Of a stretch of DNA of 10,623 nucleotides, positions 6,927-10,623 are shown piece after piece (the stretch's first letter is position 1; each line of letters opens with the position of its first letter). The DNA is from a bacterium. Lineage in GTDB: Bacteria > Ratteibacteria > UBA8468. The notes beneath the pieces are model-generated. The model saw nothing but the letters and a program-made list of their open reading frames with translations. It did no database searches and had not been told where the DNA came from. A program made the translations under genes and the position numbers. The stretch is from assembly GCA_030672255.1 (NCBI GenBank), contig DAOVGU010000210.1:1-10623 (forward strand), in the 5' to 3' direction.

Positions 6927-8057
6927 ATGACCGGGAAAGAAAGGGTAAAAATAGCGATGCTTGAAGGAGAGCCGGATAGAGTCCCTGTGATGTGCCAACT
7001 TAGTGTTGGACATATTGTCTTAAATGCTGATTGTTCTCCAGTTGAGGTAAATCTAAACAGAGAAGCAGAGGTGCGCAACTACTTGAAGTTGATTAAAAGA
7101 TACAAATTCGATGGATTGCTTGTCAATTCTACCCACACCGGAAATAATCCAAATTGGAGAGAAGATATTTCTTGCATAGAAAATTCTCCTGAAGGTGAGA
7201 TTGTTACTTTTAAAAATGGTAGAAAAGCATTATATCCTTGGGATGAATCCCCACAGCCATTAATTAAAGAAAAACCGGACTCTCTGTATGATGTGGATAT
7301 TGAGGCGATTAATACCTGGGAGAAAGTTCCAGAACATACTACTGACATTCATAAAATGTTTTTGAAAGAGGCAGGTGACTACCTCTCTATTCACGCTTCT
7401 TTGGCTTCTCCTTTCACCTTGTTTGTGGAAAAGTTCGGCATAACCGAACCCCTGATGGCTTTAATTAAAGATCCAGACATCTGCCTGAGAATCCTTGAAA
7501 AATACACATTTTTTTATATCAACTGGGGCAAAGCAATAATAGATACAGGAATAGAGGCTATAGACATATCTTCTCCCTGGGGTGGAAGTAGTTTTATCTC
7601 CAGAGAGATGTACAAAAAGTTTACTTTCCCTTTTGAGACAGAGTTAATTCAAACCTTAAAAAACTACAAAAAGAATATAATTATTTACAACCATACCTGT
7701 GGATTTATCAACGATAGGTTAGAGTTAATCGCTGAAACGGGAATAGATGGTTTAGAATGTATGGACCCTCCTCCTCTTGGTGACATGGAATTGGCTGATG
7801 CAAAAAGGAGGGTTGGAGATAAAATATTTCTTAAAGGAAATTTGGATTCCCCTCATACTCTGCTAAAATTAAGTAGGGAAGAGGTAAAAGAAATAGCAAA
7901 AAAGAAGATTCAGGAAGGAGCCCCTGATGGAGGATACATCTTGAGCAGTTCCTGCTCAGTATCTCCTCATGTTCCTCCAGAAAACCTTGGGGTTTTATCT
8001 GAAGTAGCAGAAGAATACGGGAGATATCCGTTGGATAAAAAATATGACCAGCTATGA
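6927..8057 (+). CDS. UroD-fold corrinoid/CoM methyltransferase-like protein with complete zinc triad
   Basis: A 376-residue URO-D superfamily protein. It opens with the typical MTGKERVKIAMLEGEPDRVPVM signature; this is why I start at ATG 6927 rather than at the in-frame TTG 6918 that overlaps the previous stop. It carries all three ligands of the His-X-Cys...Cys zinc site of MtaA/MtbA-type methyltransferases: His256 and Cys258 in YNHTCG, and Cys343 in SSSCSVSP, where the family expects it. Members with this site activate a thiol or other acceptor for methyl transfer from a corrinoid protein. The G-x-D-G-L-E-C-M-D-P-P segment (272-282) is also family-like. It is the best candidate in this window for a functional second-stage methyltransferase. 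The following UroD-fold gene starts 14 bases before its stop, so the two are likely translationally coupled. Confidence 0.85.
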   Translation: MTGKERVKIAMLEGEPDRVPVMCQLSVGHIVLNADCSPVEVNLNREAEVRNYLKLIKRYKFDGLLVNSTHTGNNPNWREDISCIENSPEGEIVTFKNGRKALYPWDESPQPLIKEKPDSLYDVDIEAINTWEKVPEHTTDIHKMFLKEAGDYLSIHASLASPFTLFVEKFGITEPLMALIKDPDICLRILEKYTFFYINWGKAIIDTGIEAIDISSPWGGSSFISREMYKKFTFPFETELIQTLKNYKKNIIIYNHTCGFINDRLELIAETGIDGLECMDPPPLGDMELADAKRRVGDKIFLKGNLDSPHTLLKLSREEVKEIAKKKIQEGAPDGGYILSSSCSVSPHVPPENLGVLSEVAEEYGRYPLDKKYDQL

Positions 8058-9012
8058 GATGGTAAAGCGAGCTATAGAATTTAAATCCCCAGAAAGAGTG
8101 CCCATGAATTTCCCTTGGTTCTCTGACTTTTATGGAGTTGGATATAAACCATTAGAAGGTGAAAGGCATATTACTGGAGAGGGAAAAGATGAATGGGATT
8201 GTATCTGGGAAAGAACCAAGACAACAAATAATATGGGTCAAGTAAAACAGCACCCTTTAAGGAACTGGGAAGTTATGAAAACTTACAAATTTCCCAATCC
8301 AAATATCCCAGAGAGATTTAATGAGATTGAAGAAGCTTTAGAAAAAGCAGATAAGAAATATGTTTTGAGTAGTAGTTGTTATACTTTATTTGAGAGAATG
8401 CATATGCTTCGTGGCTTCACGGAGATTCTTCAGGATTTTTATCTTCATCCAAGAGAAGTACACAAATTAGCTGACCGGATCCTTGATTTTCAAATTGGCA
8501 TAGTAAGGAACTTAGGTAAGTTTAAGGAAAAAATCCATGGATTCTGGATGACTGATGATTGGGGAACCCAGAATGCGACGATTATTAGTCTTTCCCTTTG
8601 GCGTAAGTTTTTTAAATTTAGGTATAAAAAAGTTTTTGATGAGATTCATAAAACAGGAATGCATGCAATTCTTCATAGCTGTGGTAAAGTAAATAATTTT
8701 ATTGATGAATTTATTGAAATTGGACTGGATGCTATTAATTTACAGCAGCCAACTCTCTTGGGTATCGAAGAAGTAGGGGAAAAATTTAGGGGAAGAATTT
8801 GTTTTGTTAGTTTAGTTGATATCCAAAAAACACTCCCTTGTGGTACTCCAGAGGAAATTAGGCATGAAGCAAAATTATTGCTTGATAAATGGGGTACGCC
8901 TAAAGGAGGTTTTATTGTCAGTGATTATGGCAAGGGAGAAGCTATTGGTGTTACAGAAGAAAGGAAACGAATAATGTTTGATACTTTTGTGAAATATGGC
9001 AAATTAAAATAA
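8044..9012 (+). CDS. UroD-fold methyltransferase-like protein, incomplete zinc triad
   Basis: A 322-residue URO-D superfamily protein with the family start MTSYEMVKRAIEFKSPERVPM, MTDDWGTQ (169-176) at the barrel core, HSCG (His211, Cys213), and a VSLVDIQKTLPCGTPEEIRHEA segment (255-276) where URO-D-like proteins carry a 'DxQ..L..G..EEI' strand and helix. At the position of the third zinc ligand the strand reads FIVSDYGKG (290-298), with Asp/Tyr instead of Cys. It may therefore bind metal differently, use the decarboxylase-type pocket, or take Cys266 as a ligand. It is only about 25-30% larger than the barrel itself and lacks the N-terminal additions of its paralogs. ATG 8044 overlaps the previous gene by 14 bases, with a weak GGA-type ribosome site around 8033. 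Its function within the operon is unknown; methyl transfer or a related one-carbon or decarboxylation step is possible. Confidence 0.82.
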   Translation: MTSYEMVKRAIEFKSPERVPMNFPWFSDFYGVGYKPLEGERHITGEGKDEWDCIWERTKTTNNMGQVKQHPLRNWEVMKTYKFPNPNIPERFNEIEEALEKADKKYVLSSSCYTLFERMHMLRGFTEILQDFYLHPREVHKLADRILDFQIGIVRNLGKFKEKIHGFWMTDDWGTQNATIISLSLWRKFFKFRYKKVFDEIHKTGMHAILHSCGKVNNFIDEFIEIGLDAINLQQPTLLGIEEVGEKFRGRICFVSLVDIQKTLPCGTPEEIRHEAKLLLDKWGTPKGGFIVSDYGKGEAIGVTEERKRIMFDTFVKYGKLK

Positions 9013-9033
9013 TTAAAAAGGAAACTGAACAAA

Positions 9034-9969
9034 ATGAAAGTAGAGGATAGAAATATGGAAAAAGAGGATATCGCTTCTATCGTAGAAATATTAAATGCTC
9101 TTTTCTCTGGTAAATGGTATCGTAAGATTACCCCTGATTTCTTCAGGGAAAAGGTAATAGAAAATCCTTATTTTTCCTTTAAGGAAACATCGGTTGTCAT
9201 CATAGAAAAGAAGGCAGTCGGTTTTGCCGTCCATATCTCTAAGGATAAAGAGATAGGCTATCTCCATTCTTTGGGAGTGAGAAAGGAATATCAGAATAAA
9301 GGAATAGGAGCGAAATTGCTGGAAAGAACAGAGAAGATTGTAAAGGAGAAGGGAGAAAGGGAATTACAGATAAATTTTTCTGCTCCGGCAAAATTATACT
9401 TAGGGATTGATAGTGAAGATAAGAAAACAATAGATTTCTTCTTGCATCAGGGATATAAGACAAGAGAAGGTTATTATAGTGAGGGCATTTATGTTTTAAG
9501 CCTTAAAGACTATTCAATTCCAGAGAAGATTTTACAAAGAGAGAAGGATTTAGAAAAAGAGGGATACAAAATTAGGCTTGTAGAAAATGATAAAAGAATA
9601 CCTGAGTTTTGCCGAAAAAACGGCGAGGAAAACTGGGCTATCTCTCCTCCCTCTTTGGCTACCGTTATGGAGAAGAATGGAGAGGTGATAGGTTTCTGTG
9701 GCTATACCCTGAAGGATGAAAAGAGGATGGGAATTGGAGAAAGCATTCCAGAATGGGGACCATTTTTGGTATCTACTGAGCAGAGAGGGAAAGGAATAGG
9801 AACGGTAATTATCTGCTGTTCTTTAAAGGAGATGTCAGGAAAGGGCTGTTCCTCTACCTTCCTTGAAACCGGTGGTTCAAAGTCTGAAGGTCCTGGTCCC
9901 AGAATATACCGGAAATTGGGATTTAGATTGGTAAAGGAATGGGTGCAGATGTATAAGGTTCTTTATTAA
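9034..9969 (+). CDS. Tandem GNAT-domain N-acetyltransferase
   Basis: A 311-residue protein with two GNAT folds. The first (residues ~1-155) has the acetyl-CoA pyrophosphate loop VRKEYQNKGIGAKLL (82-96) after strand YLHSLGV. The second (~178-311) has STEQRGKGIGTVII (247-260) and ends with a GFRLVKEWVQMYKV strand typical of GNAT C-termini. Both loops keep the Q/R-x-x-G-x-G signature, so both sites may bind acetyl-CoA; in many double-GNAT proteins only one is active. The acceptor is unknown; it could be an amino sugar or small amine linked to the hydrolases upstream. It follows the previous stop after 21 bases, with AAGGA at 9018-9022 eleven bases before ATG 9034; ATG 9055 is an alternative. No sign of transfer or damage. 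Confidence 0.85.
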   Translation: MKVEDRNMEKEDIASIVEILNALFSGKWYRKITPDFFREKVIENPYFSFKETSVVIIEKKAVGFAVHISKDKEIGYLHSLGVRKEYQNKGIGAKLLERTEKIVKEKGERELQINFSAPAKLYLGIDSEDKKTIDFFLHQGYKTREGYYSEGIYVLSLKDYSIPEKILQREKDLEKEGYKIRLVENDKRIPEFCRKNGEENWAISPPSLATVMEKNGEVIGFCGYTLKDEKRMGIGESIPEWGPFLVSTEQRGKGIGTVIICCSLKEMSGKGCSSTFLETGGSKSEGPGPRIYRKLGFRLVKEWVQMYKVLY

Positions 9970-9973
9970 ATAA

Positions 9974-9980
9974 AGGGAGA
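9974..9980 (+). promoter_or_regulatory. Strong Shine-Dalgarno for the nucleotide-sugar dehydrogenase
   Basis: AGGGAGA at 9974-9980 lies six to seven bases before ATG 9987. It is the strongest ribosome site in the window and fixes the start. The 17-base gap to the previous stop is too short for an obvious separate promoter or terminator. Confidence 0.65.
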
Positions 9981-9986
9981 AAAAAG

Positions 9987-10623
9987 ATGGCAAAGTTTTC
10001 GATAAGCCCGGAAGGGGCAAAGTATGCCTTGCCTGATGAGGAAGCAGAGAAGGAAGAAGTAAAAATTTTAGATGCGGTTACTGCTGAACAAAAACAGTTG
10101 GGAAGGAAAATTGTGGCCGTCCAGGGGTTGGGCTTCGTGGGGGCGGTGATGGCGGCAGTCGTTGCCGACAGTACCAGAGAAGGAAAGTCTCCTTATTTTG
10201 TTCATGGGGTGCAGAGACCTTCAACGAGGTCATATTGGAAGGTCCCCGTGATTAATAAAGGTGAATCGCCGATTGAGGCTACTGACCCGGAAGTAGCGGG
10301 AATTTTCCCGAGGATTGTTAAAGAGAAAAAAACATTGAGGGCTACCTGGCTTTCGCATGCCTTTTCCCTTGCCGATATTATCGTGGTTGACATTCAGCTG
10401 GACGCAACAAAACCTGTCTTTGGCGATGCAGGAAAAGGCTATTGCGATACAACCGCTTTTGAGAAAGCAATTACCGATTTGGGAAAAAATATTAAGCCTG
10501 AAGCTCTTGTTCTGGTTGAGACGACCGTTCCTCCCGGCACCTGTCAACATATTGTCAAACCAATCTTAGAAAGGGAATTTAAAAATAGGGGTATTGACAT
10601 CAGCAAGAATCCACCGCATATTG
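9987..10623 (+). CDS. UDP-glucose/GDP-mannose dehydrogenase family nucleotide-sugar dehydrogenase, N-terminal part (3' truncated)
   Basis: The frame stays open from ATG 9987 to the window end (212 codons). It has the Rossmann dinucleotide loop VQGLGFVG (45-52) and the signature VETTVPPGT (177-185), which mark the NAD-binding half of UDP-glucose/GDP-mannose/UDP-ManNAc dehydrogenases. These oxidise the C6 alcohol of a nucleotide sugar to the uronic acid, usually for capsule, O-antigen or glycan synthesis. The catalytic Cys and the UDP-binding domain are beyond the edge, so the sugar cannot be named. About 40 charged residues precede the Rossmann fold, which normally begins within the first ten residues; the strong ribosome site supports this long start. 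Hand-counted G+C is about 49% over 10021-10380, higher than most of the upstream genes. This may be the beginning of a biosynthetic set rather than part of the catabolic operon. Confidence 0.85.
   Translation, partial: MAKFSISPEGAKYALPDEEAEKEEVKILDAVTAEQKQLGRKIVAVQGLGFVGAVMAAVVADSTREGKSPYFVHGVQRPSTRSYWKVPVINKGESPIEATDPEVAGIFPRIVKEKKTLRATWLSHAFSLADIIVVDIQLDATKPVFGDAGKGYCDTTAFEKAITDLGKNIKPEALVLVETTVPPGTCQHIVKPILEREFKNRGIDISKNPPHI

Noticed and set aside
1449..9012. Haem biosynthesis (HemE) role for the UroD-fold genes
   Set aside because: Three divergent copies with HSCG/HTCG zinc-type motifs, no other haem genes nearby, and an MttB-like neighbour all point to the methyltransferase branch of the superfamily.
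9013..9986. Possible terminator or promoter around the short gaps at 9013-9033 and 9970-9986
   Set aside because: No inverted repeat followed by a T-run is present, and the gaps are only 21 and 17 bases; the AT-rich bases there are not enough to call a promoter.
10202..10569. Open frames on the opposite strand and in another + frame within the 3' end
   Set aside because: They lie entirely within the dehydrogenase frame, which has clear Rossmann and VETTVPPGT motifs, and their translations show no recognisable domain.

Overview
The window is a densely packed, AT-rich bacterial gene block (roughly 35-40% G+C by eye, with large gene-to-gene differences). All recognisable genes lie on the + strand. 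Adjacent genes overlap by 1-14 bases or are separated by at most about 21 bases, so this looks like the interior of one long operon. It contains no promoter, terminator, RNA gene, mobile element or CRISPR array that I can support. The gene content (corrinoid-type methyltransferase relatives, cytosolic glycosidases, Lys/Glu/Ile-rich proteins) suggests an anaerobic, probably uncultured bacterium. Lineages such as Omnitrophota, Aerophobota or Atribacterota would fit, but that is only a guess from gene style and composition.

Layout. Positions 1-404 hold the C-terminal part of a C45 family (acyl-CoA:6-aminopenicillanate acyltransferase-like) hydrolase, cut by the window edge. Positions 407-1452 hold a second C45 paralog that is complete in content but broken by a one-base deletion in a T-run at 1004-1007. 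It therefore reads as an N-terminal piece (407-1009) and a C-terminal piece (1021-1452). Next come a UroD-fold methyltransferase relative (1449-2591), an MttB-superfamily methyltransferase without a pyrrolysine codon (2609-4012), a GH20 beta-N-acetylhexosaminidase-like enzyme (4009-5472) and an (alpha/alpha)6-barrel glucosidase of the GH63/trehalase type (5473-6921). Two more UroD-fold proteins follow (6927-8057 and 8044-9012), then a tandem-GNAT acetyltransferase (9034-9969) and the first 212 codons of a nucleotide-sugar dehydrogenase (9987 to the window end).

How the genes may work together (inference). One MttB-like enzyme and three UroD-fold proteins, of which only one keeps the full His-X-Cys...Cys zinc triad, are interleaved with two intracellular glycosidases and two amide-hydrolase-type C45 proteins. 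A reasonable hypothesis is a cytosolic catabolic route for a small imported compound that is glycosylated and/or N-acylated and also carries N- or O-methyl groups. Hydrolases would expose the core and the methyltransferases would remove methyl groups onto a corrinoid protein. The required corrinoid-binding protein, its reactivase and a transporter are not in this window, so the idea depends on the flanks. The acetyltransferase and the nucleotide-sugar dehydrogenase at the 3' end may belong to a different function.
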